From an uncultured Lachnospiraceae bacterium (lineage in GTDB: Bacteria; Bacillota_A; Clostridia; Lachnospirales; Lachnospiraceae): a DNA stretch of 6,334 bases. Of this stretch, positions 6,163 to 6,334 are shown in pieces. A program made the translations under genes and the position numbers. The stretch is from assembly GCA_910577835.1 (NCBI GenBank), contig CAJTOU010000096.1, forward strand, positions 1-6,334, read 5' to 3'. Each line of letters opens with the position of its first letter. Position 1 is the stretch's first letter. Below the pieces are notes generated by a model, which searched no databases, was not told the origin of the DNA, and saw only the letters and a list, made by a program, of their open reading frames with translations.

Positions 6163-6334
6163 AAGAATTGTCAGAGTTTTAAGGCAGTCAAAGCAGTTAG
6201 AGAATCATTACAAAATTGAAAGAAAAATTAGGGAACAAACATTAACAAATTTTAAATTCTGTCCGATATATTTGTTAAGAATAGGTAATTGCGAAACTCG
6301 TTAAGCTCGTTCACAATCTTGATTAAAAACAAGG
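6163..6334. other. Noncoding tail with two inverted repeats, no convincing gene
   Basis: No frame here has both a start and a ribosome site. TTAACAAAT (6242-6250) and ATTTGTTAA (6270-6278) are a perfect 9-bp inverted repeat with a 19-base spacer. Further on, ATTGCGAA (6288-6295) and TTCACAAT (6310-6317) mirror each other at 7 of 8 positions and enclose or overlap a tandem CTCGTT (6297-6302, 6306-6311). These could belong to the regulatory region of a gene beyond the right edge. Confidence 0.3.

Noticed and set aside
6242..6278. Rex (redox) operator suggested by TTAACAA and TTGTTAA
   Set aside because: The known Rex site has TTGTTAA first and TTAACAA second with a short spacer; here the order is reversed and the spacer is 19 bases.
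6122..6304. 60-residue open frame after the operon
   Set aside because: It starts inside the terminator stem, has no ribosome site and a low-complexity Lys/Arg-rich product.

Overview
The window looks like chromosomal DNA from a low-GC Bacillota, most plausibly a gut Clostridia/Lachnospiraceae-type bacterium. This is inferred from the AT-rich intergenic DNA, strong AGGAG-type ribosome binding sites, the styles of the AraC regulator and LacZ proteins, and an IS200/IS605-like end; no rRNA or other phylogenetic marker is present. The core is an ordinary but complete lactose/beta-galactoside utilisation locus. I see no clearly novel multi-gene system.

Layout. Positions 1-51 hold what looks like the right end of an IS200/IS605-family (TnpB-encoding) element, with the hairpin that usually also forms the 3' end of its omega RNA. 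It abuts an open frame (38-340) that has no ATG and looks like the C-terminal remnant of an unrecognised gene. Two hairpins (351-382 and 393-420) separate this region from the convergent araC-type gene (367-1227, minus strand); the second is a textbook + strand terminator lying inside the araC 3' coding sequence.

The 308-bp divergent intergenic region (1228-1535) carries a good promoter for the regulator, a candidate promoter with a perfect -10 and weak -35 for the sugar operon, and a large imperfect dyad in the lacZ leader. lacZ (1536-4598) encodes a full-length 1020-residue GH2 beta-galactosidase with its catalytic residues in place. A 113-bp gap with a long AT-rich hairpin follows, then a GPH/MelB-type sugar:cation symporter (4712-6100), and a very strong intrinsic terminator (6110-6155) closes the operon. 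The last about 180 bases have no convincing gene but contain two inverted repeats, possibly the upstream region of a gene beyond the window.

How it works together (inference from family knowledge): the symporter imports a galactoside such as lactose, cytoplasmic LacZ hydrolyses it, and the divergent AraC-type protein senses a sugar through its N-terminal cupin domain and probably activates the weak lacZ promoter. The hairpin between lacZ and the permease gene could make their expression unequal.
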